Assembly (NCBI GenBank): GCA_963924555.1
Contig: OZ004584.1
Span: 4,649,001 to 4,713,000 of the forward strand
DNA from: Crambe crambe
Lineage: Eukaryota; Porifera; Demospongiae; Poecilosclerida; Crambeidae
Length of the DNA: 64,000 bases
Direction: 5' to 3'
The notes under the pieces were generated by a model that had not been told where the DNA came from, ran no database searches, and saw nothing but the letters and a program-made list of their open reading frames with translations. Of the stretch, positions 24,164-40,480 are shown one piece after another. Numbering within the stretch: position 1 is the first letter of the stretch; each line of letters opens with the position of its first letter. Both the position numbers and the translations under genes were made by a program.

Positions 24164-24905
24164 TACACACTTGCAATACAAGGTCTAAACCATAGTTTAC
24201 ATAACCAGGTATTAGCTTACAGCTCAGCAGTCTAGTGAGACTCATTATGTAGTATAGTTACTACTCCATTATAATGATTATAAATAATAAATAATGATTA
24301 TAACGTTTATTGACTGTTTCCAATTTCCATCCCATATAGAGTTGACTTGGTCACATTCAATTTATCTTCACTGTGTCCTCAACTGCCATTTGACTGTTTT
24401 AATCAGCTGATGTCATTCTAAATAATAAAATAAACTGATGATAACCAAACAAACAAAAAATAATTACAGTAGGAATTGTAGTTTGTAATAAATTTGGTGT
24501 GCTGAAGGGGGAGTGAAGTAGGGATTTAAGTTGGGTGATAGGTATTTTATTGAAATTAGGAGGGCTAGGAGTGATAGAAATAGTAATAGCTAATGCAACA
24601 AAATTGTATGGCTATTCCCACTTTACTTTTTTGTGCTCATAGAATACAGTTGTGAAATAACCAATTGTGATCTGTTTTTTTTAATTTTAACTGCCCTCCT
24701 CCAACACAATAAACAGTGTGATAGGTTTTGTCACCATGGATTCACATACCAGTAAGGGGCGTGGAACATATTACAGGATGCAAGCTAACCAAAATTATAT
24801 AGAGAAAAAATCCATGCAGACATGGTTTCAGTCATTAGTTTATACACCAAACTTGATCCGCCAGTTAATACACTCTTGGGTCCTACCATAACTACCACTA
24901 ATGGC
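24164..24905. other. Intergenic stretch; part duplicated at 32.6-32.7 kb
   Basis: The segment around 24690-24780 (CTCCAACA ... GGGGCGTGGAACATA) resembles 32635-32700. No gene recognised. Confidence 0.45.
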
Positions 24906-25642
24906 AGCCTCGCGCCAGGCTCTCAGGAAGGGGGAGGGGGAAGGAAAAGAGAGCCTGGTTGCCACTGTCTGCGCCTGCGCTGATTTTTCCGCGATTTTAT
25001 GGAATCTGGATACTTGCCTGTATATGTCCGCAACACTAGGTCAAAGTATACTTGTTGCTCTACTACTGCTAGTATTCTGCTCAGTTGCATGCTCAGTTGT
25101 CCTTTTTGCCCTTGAAAAGCTAGGAGTGTGTGTCAAGTGGATACAGTTAGGGCAATTTTTGACAGAAAGGATTCATTCGTGTGCCTTCCCATGGGCTATG
25201 GCAAGAGTCTATGTTATCAGACTATTCCTTTCTTCAAGGATTTCAAGCTTGGTTGTGCATGCTATTGTTTTGACAATACTATATGACTCTCTTCATTATA
25301 AAAATGTGCTGTGACTATCCGTTTCATGCAAATTACACACATGACTATGTAAGGAAAGATGCCAGGGTCAACAGATATGATATCTCCAGCAGCTGCATGC
25401 TCAAGGATTGTCACCCACTGCTTCTTCATTGCAGTAGTGTTACCCAAGATGAGGACACTGTTCACTACAAACAACAAACCCTCGTGGTTGAAATCATGTA
25501 TTAACCACTTGGAATGTTTTATGACATTAAATTTATGACTAACATAGCACATGCGTGGTGAGCAAATGCGCATGTGCAGACAGTGGCAACCAGGCTCTCT
25601 TTTCCTTCCCCCTCCCCCTTCCTGAGAGCCTGGCGCAAGGCT
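24906..25642 (+). mobile_element. TIR element carrying a RecQ-like helicase fragment
   Basis: The ends are about 70-bp, almost perfect inverted repeats beginning AGCCTCGCGCCAGGCTC (left) and AGCCTTGCGCCAGGCTC (right). Inside, on the + strand from about 25133 to 25260, one frame reads RKDSFVCLPMGYGKSLCYQT, the Walker A region of RecQ-type ATP-dependent DNA helicases. A preceding part (ALEKLG, about 25108-25125) fits the same family in a neighbouring frame, so at least one frameshift is present. This looks like a host gene fragment caught between transposon ends, as in Pack-MULEs. A minus-strand frame of 137 codons over 25262-25675 is unrecognised. No target duplication was found. Confidence 0.65.
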
Positions 25643-25871
25643 AAGTATTGTACTTACATATATATATACATACATGACTAAATGAAACAGACAAGTAGGG
25701 ATGGCTATGTGTAAAGCTCATGAACAAGAGAGCCATAACCATACCCATAATATTATTACCCAACTATGTATCTACTCCCTGCCACGAGTGCTTTTATTGC
25801 ATAATAGTTGGCAAACTATGTAGATTATGGGAATAAGCATAATTATTATACAACTGCTTGCAGGGTTGCAT

Positions 25872-26110
25872 TTATGGGAGGTGAGACTTTTTCCCACTCC
25901 TTGCAGTCCAGAAGGTCACGTCAAGAGAAAATCTCAAGAATATCATAATAAAAAAAATGCTGCAGTTTGAAAGAGTGAAATTATTCTGGGGGAGGATGCC
26001 AACTAGACATATCTCATCATGTTGGAACGTATCATATCCTGAAAGAAACCCTGATTGTGTATGAACCAATTCTGAGATGTGAATTGAGTGTCTCGAATCT
26101 ATACACAACT
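25872..26110 (-). pseudogene. SMARCAL1-like helicase exon remnant
   Basis: On the minus strand the phrase [13 protein letters not shown] matches an exon at 61.29-61.16 kb ([13 protein letters not shown]), part of the second RecA-like lobe of a SMARCAL1/ZRANB3-type annealing helicase. Sequence on both sides has decayed, with no splice sites kept. The flanking DNA resembles the repeats at 28.2 and 33.6 kb. Confidence 0.6.
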
Positions 26111-26649
26111 AGTCATTGTTCAGTTCCTGAAATGAGGAGTGACACTACAATATGAATCACTTTATACTGGCAGATTTCATGACTTCTTAGCTGCAATTCC
26201 TGAAAAACAGTGGACTGTTCCACTGGAATAGAATAGTAGAATGTTATTAACCTTCAGCATGCATGGGGTAAACACTGTCTAGACAGTACTATGCAGCTTT
26301 AAAGGCTTTATTCTGGAAAGAAGGGCAAGCTTTCCAGTAATCTATACAGCCTATACTCCTCCAGACTGCTGACCATTACCTACTCTATCTGAAATGTTTT
26401 AGGCTGTGTGAGGCTACAAAGGTGAACTGATGTGGCTCTGTTTAGTGGTGTAGGAGTGTCTTTAGTGATAAGTCTATGACGGTGTTGCTCATGACAAGCT
26501 TTATGTAGCCACAGGCATGTGGACTCGGTAGTAGAAACATGCTAGCTAGCTCAACTGCTTTATGAATGATAATACTTCCTGCTCATCAGTTATCTGCTCA
26601 ATGTCTGTAATAATATTGATAACTTGCTAAGCATTTTCAGTGTGTGCTG

Positions 26650-26674
26650 AGGGTTAAGCATTTCATTATTATTA

Positions 26675-26718
<44 letters not shown>

Positions 26719-26722
26719 TATT
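26650..26722. repeat. ATT microsatellite
   Basis: About 20 ATT units with few interruptions. Confidence 0.9.
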
Positions 26723-27177
26723 ATATGTTCATGTAAATTGCCGGAAGTGCTGGATTTTCACAATAAAAAGTTTTATTTTTTATAAATGAAAATTTGACCA
26801 AATAGAGAATGTGTGCTGGGAGGTAGCTATCTCCAAATTATACGGTAAATCAAGACTAAACTTCTAGCATGCTGAAGTGGAGATAACAAGGGCTTAGTAA
26901 GAGCATAATAGCTGCCAAAATTTCTTTTCTCATATACAAAAAAAAAAACAACAACAACAACAACAACAAAAAGTATTCCACCATTCCAGTGCACCCATTG
27001 TAAAGTGAATTTGTATAGTGTACAATAGAGAGTTTACATAGTGAGATCTGCCAATCAACCTGTTTTGGATTTCCTGTTGCAACAGCTGACACTGTGGGAT
27101 ATTATGTGCAATACCATGGTGTGTAGAGATAATGTCATGGAAACAAACCACATGATAACAGCAAAACCAAAGGACTT

Positions 27178-27380
27178 ACAGTGGATTGCAGTAATCTTGC
27201 AACATGAAATTCAGAACACCAAAGATAGCCTCCTTTCAAAGGATAGTTCTTGCAACACGAATTCAGAACACCAAACCAAAATTTACATAGCTTCCTTTAA
27301 GTAGCCCAACTCTAAAGCCTCCTTTCAATGAGGCTACGTAAATTTTGGTTTGGTGCAAGATTACTGCAATCCACTGATGT
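27178..27380. repeat. Inverted-repeat element with GTGGATTGCAGTAATCTTGC ends
   Basis: The left end near 27181 and the right end near 27375 are reverse complements, and inner blocks containing CCAAACCAAAATTTACATAG are also inverted. Related, shorter copies lie at about 28870-28960, 33495-33540 and 34285-34385 inside the larger duplications. Confidence 0.65.
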
Positions 27381-27660
27381 AGATTTTAGGATAATTAGAA
27401 ATAGGAAATAGGTACAAGGGCCTAAGAAACCCGATCCTTTCATGCCCTCTACATGTGGGACCTATGCAGAATAACAACTAATCCATGGACTTTTGTAAAC
27501 ATAATAATTATGGTAGTCACCAGCACCTATTCCCCAAATCTTTTGACAACCATGGACAGTGATGCACCTCTTGGTCTCACCCTTCCCTGGAATGTATAGC
27601 AAGTGATCTTTTGAGTGGGAGGCTAGGCCTGTGAGTAGATGATGTCACTCTCCCCCACAC
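27381..27660. repeat. Inverted partner of 33170-33490
   Basis: Blocks such as AACCATGGACAGTGATGCAC, AGTGGGAGGCTAGGC and GATGATGTCACTCT appear here and, reverse-complemented and in reverse order, at about 33170-33490. This indicates an inverted duplication about 5.8 kb apart. Confidence 0.75.
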
Positions 27661-28194
27661 TGCCTTCCTGACCTTCTGGACTGACCTGGGTTTCAGCCAC
27701 TAACTGCTCAGTAGGGCCAAGTTATAAGTAAAACTGACTTTTTCTGGATGAAAATAATAAGAGGCTTTGCCTCACTTGTTTCTCTCTTGCTTCAAGCTCA
27801 TGATGGATCGATCGATCGTTCATGCATGAACGTGCGTATGCACATAGCGCACACTTGCACTTTTATTCATTTTGAAAAGGTGGTTCAACCAAACCACGCC
27901 TGGCTACGCCCATGCAAACATGGAACAACTATGAGACCCTTGATCCATAGGATTTCTACACATCAGTATGAGGTCAGTCAAGTTTTTAATGCAGCGTGTC
28001 CACAGCTAAATTAACTAGCTAAAATGAAAACCTACAGCAAACCACACATATACAAGACCTGACCACTTGCTATGTTTAATCAACAAGAAACAAAGGCTGC
28101 CATTCCAATCACACTTCCTGGGTGATATCAAACCATAGAGGCATTTATGGACTATTGGATGGACCTTAGGTACTATGAACCAATCCAGAGGTGT

Positions 28195-28204
28195 GTGTGT
28201 TGTG

Positions 28205-28243
<39 letters not shown>

Positions 28244-29622
28244 GTGTCTCTCAAAATTAACATGTATGGGAAACTTTCAATGTTCACGCTCCTGAAATGC
28301 TAATCAGGAGAGTTTGATTATAATGAGGCTTGGTGTGAATCACCTTCTACAGTACTTTGGCAGATTTCTACTAAATTTGAGCCATCATGAAGCATGAAGC
28401 AGTGGACTGTTCCACTGGAATGGAATGGAATGGAATGGAATGGTGGAACACAATTTTGTTTGCTTTGTTTTATTATTATTATTTGCTGTTGTAGTTGTTT
28501 TCTGGACTTTTTTTAAGTTTAATTTAGAAAGAAATTGTTTGTGTGCTGGGAGGTAATCAGGTATCTCCAAACCATGCTGGAGATAACAAGGGCTGATAAA
28601 TAATCAGTAAGAGCACAATACATTAGCTGCTTGTAGATTCAGGATGGTTGTCCATAAGGAAATTTATGGGAAGAAATCTGATCCTATAGTTGTGTAAACC
28701 ACAGAACAAATTGTTCAACCTGCACATATATACTTGGGTAGCAAATGCAAAAGGTCAGATAAATTCCTGACACTGTCCACTGATTCACGTGAGTTGGTAA
28801 GTGCACAATAGAGATGAGTTTACATGGTTACATGGAGTTGGGCTGAGGTTATGGTATTCTGCAGATTGCAGTGATCTTGCAACAAAACCAAAATTTACAT
28901 AGCCACCTTTCAAGTAGCCCAACTCCAAAGCCATTTGAAAGGAGGCTATGTAAATATTCTGGTACTCTGAGTGGGATCTGTAATCATGAAGGGAAACCAA
29001 TATCCTGGTGTGGTAGATAAGTACTCTGAGTGGGAATATGGTCAGACTATAGGCTTGTGTATGGCCCTTTGAGAACTTTGAATGAGCAAGGAGACATAAT
29101 TGGAGTGACTGGGAACTCAAGTATTCCTAACCTTAGTGAGAGAGGGAAGGGAGAGTGCCTAAGTTCCTTGTGATGAAAGGAGGGTGCAAAGATCAAAAGA
29201 GGGGATGCCCCTAATCATCCACAGCAGTATAGTGAGGGCAAACAAATGTCTTGCACTTGTATTCAAAGACAACCATTGACTTTTTCTACTATCCTTGAAC
29301 AAGTAGCTACAGCTCCTAAAGGCTTAGCCCCATCATAATTATAGTGGTATTGTTATTCATGTAGAGAATATAGTTATGTATTATTGGTGAGCCCCACATG
29401 CTCACATGGATTGCATTTCACTCATGGGCTTGCTTCATTCACCCAGTCTACAGAAAAAAAGGGTGGCCATATGTGCATGCATGGATAGATTAAAAGAAAA
29501 GGAGTTTAAAAAACAACCACCATGACTATAATTCCAGAATGATATGGAAGTATCTTGAGCATTGTCTATCTATTGCACATGTATGGTTTTGTGGCATTTA
29601 AGCTCCCTAGCCAAGTATGATC

Positions 29623-29690
<68 letters not shown>

Positions 29691-31252
29691 GGAATCACTT
29701 AAATTTGGTTGGAGCTTCAGTGGAGCATCCAACATGTAGGAACTTAATGCACATGTCAAGGAAAAAAAATTAGAAATTTCTTTTCTATCACTCACTATGC
29801 TACAACAAAATAGTTCCCTGTGAAATGCAGAAGCTGACAAACATATCTTCAGCATGATGTACATGTACTAGCCTTTGGTTGTTTCCTCGTTTGTTTTCTC
29901 CTCCTTCGAAACTATGCATATGTTCCTTGTGATGCGTTCCCAACCCCAAATGGTACATTAGGCTTCTGAGCATGTGCAGTATCACTAATGGCCACGGGCA
30001 ACCACTTAAACACATACAGGTGTTGTTAGAACCTGGCGACTTGAAGGATATGAAACACAAAGCTGGAAAACTGAGTTTGTTTGATATTAGCTACCAGGCA
30101 AAAGAGAGAAAATCTGCTTTGTTTTTATATGTTGAGAAAATCACATGATTCTGGTCCTAGCAATTGAGCATGCTCAGTTAGTAAAGGAGCATGTGAAGAA
30201 TGGCTACCAGACCAATAATGTGATAGGTTACTCAAGGGTAATCAGGACCCATAGGATTGAACAATGAAGGGTTACATAATAACCAAGCAAAAACCACTAG
30301 CTAAAATTAATAGTCATGTATCACTTGCTTTCTGCTCTACAATCGAATCACCACAGCAAGGATATTTCTGCTCTGCACTCATTCTTCCCATCTCAGTACA
30401 TACTACTTTCATGAAAGAGCTGAAAATCATATGCCATCTTCTCTTTCTTAGCCATTGCTCAGCAAACACTAGCTGATAGTTTATAGTGAGGCCAATGCCA
30501 TTTTCCCTCTAGCTACATTATTAGACGTCCCATACCACCCTTCATTATAGTCCAATTAGGGGCCTCTACTGAAAGAGGATGGATAAAGGTCATATATCAA
30601 CCAACTTTAATTTTTCTTTTGACACACACACCATACACAATCAGAGTGTACTGTATGAGGTGAATATTACAGGGATTGATCAATAGTACATGGTTGCCAG
30701 GAAACCGACACTGCACATACCTATAGTGGGAAATTTTATTGGGCAAAAATTTATATCCCCTTGCACTCCCTAACCCATCCCTCTCCCATTGCTAAAACAG
30801 AGACAAGATATTTCTAAATGCACCACTTGGCTCCTGCTAACAATCCTTGATATAGCACCAGGAAATGAAATTCATGACTACTCGAAATACCATATCAATG
30901 AATGGTCAGCATTTGATTAATGACCAAAGACAGTTCTTATCTGCATTAAAAAATTAATTAGGTAGTTGTTGTCATGGATACTGATGAAGCACTTGTGGTT
31001 CATTAAGGTTCCTATGGATACATGCACCTATTCATGGATTGATACATTCTTTAAAAAACAACAATACTACCTTCATTGCATTCACTGCTTCTTCACACTG
31101 AGTATGGTAAACTTTAGGCTGAATTTCGTGTGAAGATAGCCCAATTCTTATAGCTAGAACGCATGATAGAAGTTTCATTGGAATAATTACATCCATCTGT
31201 CAGTGTGATACTATTATGTATGAAACAATGGTGTACTCCTTTTCCCCCTCAT
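28195..31252. repeat. Segmental duplication, copy A
   Basis: The region runs from a TG microsatellite (28194-28242) to 31252. It shares most of its sequence, in the same orientation, with 33558-36690. The second TG array (about 29623-29687) matches the one at 35089-35217. No intact gene is seen; an imperfect palindrome CAGTGGACTGTTCCACTG lies at 28400 and is followed by tandem GGAAT units. Confidence 0.8.
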
Positions 31253-31468
31253 TGTTCAAGCAATTCATAGACTTTGGGCAAAATTTTGGTGTGGAGGGGA
31301 TTGAAGCATTACTATAATGTCTTCAAGACAACTCACCACCTTAGGTAGCTATCCCTAAATGGTACTACATGGTTACATATGTAGTTGTCTTATGGTAGGT
31401 CTCAGCTGTCTGGCAACTGCCAGATTAGTCAGAACTCTTCTCCTGTTAATAGGCACATGAATATTTTA

Positions 31469-32571
31469 GAAAATCACATGATTCTGGTCCTAGCAATTGA
31501 GCATGCTCAGTTAGTAAGGAGCATGTGAAGAATGGCTACCAGACCAATAATGTGATAGGTTACTCAAGGGTAATCAGGAACCATAGGATTGAACAATGAA
31601 GGGTTACAAGCAAAAACCACTAGCTAAAATTAAGTCATGTATCACTTGCTTTCTGCTCTACAATCAAATCACCACAGCAAGGATATTTCTGCTCTGCACT
31701 CATTCTTCCCATCTCAGTACATACTACTTTCATGAAAGAACTGAAAATCATATGCCATCTTCTCTTTCTTAGCCATTCCTCAGCAAACACTAGCTGATAG
31801 TTTATAGTGAGGCCAGCGGATGGAATGCCATTTTCCCTCTAGCTACATTATTAGACGTCCCATACCACCCTTCATTATAGTCCAATTAGGGGCCTCTACT
31901 GAAAGAGGATGGATAAAGGTCATATATCAACCAACTTTAATTTTCTTTTGACACACACACCATACACAATAAGAGTGTACTGTATGAGGTGGGATTGATC
32001 AATAGTACATGGTTGCCAGGAAACCGACACTGTACATACCTATAGTGGGAAATTTTATTGGGCAAAAATTTATATCCCCTTGCACTCCCTAACCCATCCC
32101 TCTCCCATTGCTAAAACAGAGACAAGATATTTCTAAATGCACCACTTGGCTCCTGCTAACAATCCTTGATATAGCACCAGGAAATGAAATTCATGACTAC
32201 TCAAAATACCATATCAATGAATGGTCAGCATTTGATTAATGACCAAAGACAGTTCTTATCTGCATTAAAAAATTAATTAGGTAGTTGTTGTCATGGATAC
32301 TGATGAAGCACTTGTGGTTCATTAAGGTTCCTATGGATACATGCACCTATTCATGGATTGATACATTCTTTAAAAAACAACAATACTACGTTCACTGCAT
32401 TCACTGCTTCTTCACACTGAGTATGGTAAACTTTAGGCTGAATTTCGTGTGAAGATAGCCCAATTCTTATAGCTAGAACGCATGATAGAAGTTTCATTGG
32501 AATAATTACATCCATCTGTCAGTGTGATACTATTATGTATGAAACAATGGTGTACTCCTTTTCCCCCTCAT
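31469..32571. repeat. 1.1-kb direct duplicate of 30136-31252
   Basis: Nearly identical to 30136-31252, beginning GAAAATCACATGATTCTGG and ending GTACTCCTTTTCCCCCTCA, with only a few substitutions and small indels (one removes GAATATTACA-type sequence). The two copies are separated by 216 bp. High similarity indicates a recent event. Confidence 0.9.
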
Positions 32572-32734
32572 TTGGTCAGACTCCCTTGAGTGAGTGCTAA
32601 GTTACTCAGGAAACATTTAAATGCTTGGTGCCCTACTCCAACAATCAACAGGTCACATTAGCATAACACATGTAAGGGGTGTGGAACATAATATAGGATA
32701 GCTACAACCCCAATATCATTGCAAGCTGAAATAA

Positions 32735-32830
32735 ATGAAGTCTTTGTCTCGAGCAACCAATACTGAACATTTCGATCCGATAAGCTCTATCTTCTGCCTG
32801 AACCTAATTATTATCTATGTAATAGCGACT
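32735..32830 (-). pseudogene. SMARCAL1-like motif VI exon remnant
   Basis: The minus strand keeps QAEDRAYRI, identical to the start of the helicase exon at 60.54-60.44 kb, but the glycine-glutamine that should follow is lost and the frame then drifts. It is an exon relic inside the duplicated region. Confidence 0.65.
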
Positions 32831-33557
32831 GCAAAGCTTGATATGAGAGTAAAATCCTTATTACACTCTTGGGTCCAATTTCATTCCATCACAACTATCA
32901 CTGGCTATAACCATTTGTATTACATACATGTATTACTGTAGATTTCAGGATGGTTGTCAGTAAGGAATGAGAAATAGGTAGTGGCTTACAAGGACCTAAG
33001 AAACCTGATCCTTTCATGTCCTATACAATCCATGCAGTTTTGTAAACCATAGGACAAATCGTATCCACCTATTCCCCTAACCTTCCTGACAACCAACCTG
33101 CAATGGACAGTATAGGCAAACAAGAGTTGCATTTAGGGGAGGGGGGATTTGTCTCATCTCTTGAAACCCAAGTCAATCCAGAAGGTCAGGAAGTACATTG
33201 AAATGCAGGGCAGTGTGGGGTAGAGTGACATCATCTACTCACAGGCCTAGCCTCCCACTCAAAAGATCACATGCTACACATTCCAGGGAAGGGTGAGACC
33301 AAGAGGTGCATCACTGTCCATGGTTGTCAAAAGGTTTGGGGAATAGGTGGTGGTGGCTACAATTATGTTTACAAAAGTGCATGGATTAGTTATTCTGCAT
33401 AGGTCCAACATGTAGAGGTCAAACATGTAGAGGACATGAAGGGATCAGGTTTCTTAGGCCCTTGTACCTATTTCCTACTATTGTACTATCCTAAAATCTA
33501 CCAAACCAAAATTTACATAGCCTCATTGAAAGGAGGCTCACACACACACACACACAC

Positions 33558-36690
<3,133 letters not shown>

Positions 36691-37330
36691 TTTATGCTCA
36701 GCAATCATCAGTTATAACTGGATGCTCTGTATCTTCTCCTCCCCTGCTAGAAAAAACAAATTTAACTCTTAAAGCTCCTTACCTGTGCCCAAGCCAGTCG
36801 AAATAGATGATGGACAGATCACAAGCAGAGGCCAGTCCTCGTGGTAGTAGTTCATTTCAGCAATAGCTTGCAGGGTTTTCCCCAATCCCATGTCATCGGC
36901 TATCAGCACACGTCCTCCACATATTATGGAATATCTGTACATGCAACAGTGTGAGACATGAAAGCATAGCCCAAAAACATAATTCAGTTTACCAAAATTA
37001 ATGGTCTTCACAGAAATAAACTACACGTTAAATTTATTTACCCAATGGTCTTCACAAAAGTAAACTACAATGTTAGCAAACACATTGAGTTACAGTAATC
37101 ATAATGGTTTTCACAGTAATAAGCAAACATGCTTACAAAAATAAAAGTTATGGTCTTCACATAATGTGCAGTTATACAAAACGTGTTAGCATGAAATAAC
37201 ATACATAGGAATTCCCTGTATGATAATGTTACTCCACTCCTTCCCGCTGGGATTGTGGAGGAGAGCTTGGAACTGATCCTTGTCCAGTCTGGTGGGAAAG
37301 AGATTGATATCAGCCTGGTAACTCATGCTT

Positions 37331-38490
37331 AAGTGTGGATACAAGGATGCTATTCATATAGTAGGTGCCAAGCATAAAAGGTACTTCCAGCCAGTGTGTG
37401 CATCTATATAATGACAGAATGTCCATATAAGGTTAGGTGCAACCTTCTAATCTGGTGACATTGTACACATAAATACAGTGCACTCAAGGAGTTGGTTTAC
37501 CTGGATATTTCAATACTACAAGCATGAGACGGTACTGTAGGTGGTCTGCTGTCAGGGAATTGGAAATAGCTGGAGTTGAAGACGAGGTAGCCATTGCCTT
37601 AGTACTGTATAACGATGCGACTAAGAGCATAGATAGAAAAACGGGTCACGTCTTTCTTTTGGTAAGGGGTCCTCAGTGCCATAAGCTGGGGTACCGCATG
37701 CAATGCAGTACAGTCTCGCGAGCCGACCCTTTACCAACTATGAAGGACTGTCAGCCACTGGCTACCTGAGTGTTCAACCATTCATGAGACCTCTCAAGAT
37801 TCGTTGGTAAATCAAAGGTTGTATCACTCATTTCTGTAAGGCAAAGCAGGGCTATTTCGATTCCGTGGGGAAAACCTCCTTAAGTTTATTTGAAAGATTT
37901 ATGGTAGATTATATCCTCCAACATTGAGCTCAGAAGTCTCAGTAATATTTGAACAATATGGAATTACCCGCCGTTCGAAATAGCCCCGCTTTACTGGTCA
38001 TGCACGATGATCTCACACAGGTGTATAACTATATATATGAGGGATTAGATTGGATTGTGTGTTCCTTATAAAATTTGGGCATGTGGTATCAAGTTTAGAT
38101 TCAGTATAAAAAAAAAATTATGATTATGGCCAAGATAATAATTATTGGTGTTTCAGCTGAAATCTCTCTATCTTGACTTTGACTTTGTGGTGCATGAAAA
38201 TAAACTAACTTCCACCTTCTGCTGCATAACTAGTTATTCGTCTCACCGATGATCTCTTGCAATCACTTCAAAGACCTGTTGATCTAACTTCTGCACACTC
38301 TTAGCTAATCTCCTCCAGCTTGGCCTTCCATATCTTAGATAATCATACATAGTTACATCTCAGCCACTCCCCTACATGCGCTGCACATCGTATAATGCAG
38401 AAAAAATTTGGAGGCAGAATATAACAACAATAACAACAACAACAACAACAAGATTGTATACTACAATAAAAGGGGTAGCTACGTACGCAG
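37331..38490. other. Intergenic stretch with a small MITE
   Basis: At about 37842-37995 the ends AGCAGGGCTATTTCGA and its complement (TCGAAATAGCCCCGCT) form a small inverted-repeat element of about 150 bp. An AAC microsatellite lies near 38426-38451. No gene recognised; a GC-richer patch at 37600-37740 has an open frame of 81 codons without recognisable domain. Confidence 0.5.
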
Positions 38491-38830
38491 TTAGTTACAG
38501 TGCAGATTTTTGTTTTCAATATCTAATGCTACATCTTGACGATTGACCAAAGGGTCCCTCAGAGCCTTGCAGAGATTAATCCAAGATGGTGCTTCACCTC
38601 TCTTCAACCATTCATTAACCACCTCCTTTAACCACTGCTTCACTTCACATCTTTAGGATGATTAGCCTTTATTGCTTCAATGTCTGAATGTGGCAACCCA
38701 AGAACTTCCCCAAGGTCATCCCATTCTGTTGTTATACTCCGTAGTGCTAGTTTGACTTCACGATGGCCTATAGCATTAATTTTAGCTAGAATGACTATTA
38801 TACAGTATATAGATGTCAGTGTTCCTTCAG
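38491..38830 (-). pseudogene. Death-domain exon with 5-bp duplication
   Basis: After a TTACAG acceptor the frame encodes a hydrophobic lead and then a Death-domain first half, TEWDDLGEVLGLPHSDIEAI followed by KANHPKDV. It stops at 38640-38642. The second half (WLKEVVNEWLKRGEAPSW ... LCKAL) continues in another frame to 38491. The break falls at a direct GTGAA repeat (GATGTGAAGTGAAGCAG); one extra copy of five bases accounts for the shift. Death domains form signalling clusters in apoptosis and innate immunity. Confidence 0.7.
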
Positions 38831-39762
38831 CTGTAATAACATGAATGAGGCAAAGTGCAGTTAGCTAATTGTTTGGAGACTAATATTGAATGTGACTATC
38901 AGTCTGACTCTATCTTGTATTACCACCATCATCTGACCAGAGAGTCTGCATTTTGAGTTGATCAATTTCTACTGCTTCTAGTAGTTCCCTAATGGAGCTC
39001 ATAAGTTCTTTAGCATTAGTCACAAGCATATCCACTGCTTCAGACCAATCATCATTACTTCCTGTGTACATTTATGCATTTAGCTGTATCTGTGTAAGGA
39101 GACCCACAACATTCACACTTCTGAATCAGAACAATAATCCACCACATTGGATACTGAGATACTATACGTAGCTATACATGCCAAATAATGAATGCATGTA
39201 TGACCATGTTACATGAGTGATTATTATAGCTGTGGCTGCATAGTCACTTACGTACCAGCACAGTGTTTTAGCTTGACCAGAGCACCTATTTTCAGCTGTT
39301 GAGAAATGCTGAGAATCTTGGGTATGATAACATCCATACTTTCATTTGTAACCTACAAAGGAAAACATTATACATAATTTTAATCAGAATGGATTTGATA
39401 AGTCTACCATTGTTCTCTTGGTAGATTTGATTATTTCATCAGTTCGTTCCTGAATCAGTTGCACTTTGTTTATGAGTGAGTGAATGGAACTTAATTGGAT
39501 CACTAAAAAGACCATGCATCAATTACTTATTATTAGACTATAGCTAGTCACAATCAAGGAATCTGATCGGTCCATTTGGTGAATTCTATTCACTTAGAAT
39601 CATGCCTTATAGCACTTAGAATTCACTTGCCCTAGGTAAACCCGGTAAAGATGGTCATTCCAATTGGTCCAATTCATGTTTGTTGCATTTAAAAACCATG
39701 GTTATTATTTCCAAGTGCGTGTTGAGGTAAGTTAAACAACTCCAGTGATTGGCTATAGTCTA

Positions 39763-39911
39763 AATAAGTTAGACACCTCGACCAACGGGATCTACGGTCT
39801 GTTTAGAAACCTTCGGGCCCTTAGTAGCGCCCTCGCTGCGCTCGGAACGCTACAGCCCAGGGCTCTCAGGTTTCTAAATAGACCGTAGATCCCTTGGTCT
39901 CGTTGTCTAAC
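39763..39911. repeat. Foldback MITE within the vinculin-type gene
   Basis: The left arm (TTAGACACCTCGACCAACGG ... GATCTACGGTCT) and right arm are inverted repeats of about 55-60 bp, with a GC-rich centre (GCGCCCTCGCTGCGCTCGG). It lies in the intron where the host exon phases fail to match. A half copy lies at 5395-5500. Confidence 0.7.
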
Positions 39912-40306
39912 TATTATACAGAGATAGCTATCTTTAAAGACATACCGAGCAAGTGTTTCAATATCGTTCATGATATCAATCATCCTCTTGACACTGATCA
40001 GTACAGGAGTATCCTTCATTCCAATTAGCTAACTGATTATCCAATGAAGCTTTGGCCACCTAAAAACAGCACTATACGTATAATAACTATTTCATTATAT
40101 ATCGCTCTTTTAATTACCTTGAGGTGTTGAGTATCCACTTCTAGATACGTATGTTTGGTTGCATCCGTTGGTGAATCTATATTATATCAAAGAATCACAA
40201 TGTTCGCACTGGATTTTTAGATATCAGCCACAGTAGCTACAACCATAGAGTGAACATAATAGCTATGCAGGTCTTGCTGGTAACATTAGCTAGTAGCTAC
40301 AGGCCT

Positions 40307-40451
40307 TGTAGTGTCCAGAAATCAGTAACCTAAAAACATAAGGCTTTTATCGACTTAGAAATAGTGGTAAGAGATGATACAAAATCAATACACGTGCACA
40401 AGGTAAGGGTTGACACAAATACAAAATCAAAAGAAATAATGTTCTACATCA
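40307..40451 (-). repeat. 3' LTR of the gypsy element
   Basis: 145 bp and identical to 44116-44260. Begins TG and ends CA in element sense. Contains TAAGTCGATAAAA, complementary to the presumed primer site. Confidence 0.93.
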
Positions 40452-40480
40452 TTCACCCTCTGCTTTTAAATAGTTCATGG

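Noticed and set aside
24901..25314. A 137-codon hydrophobic frame on the + strand
   Set aside because: It starts within the terminal inverted repeat and runs across the RecQ-like fragment in the wrong frame; the membrane-like stretch appears to be a by-product.
37524..37769. 81-codon + strand frame in a GC-richer patch
   Set aside because: No domain recognised, no splice partners, and short inverted repeats (GGTAAGGGGTC / GACCCTTTACC) suggest repeat DNA.
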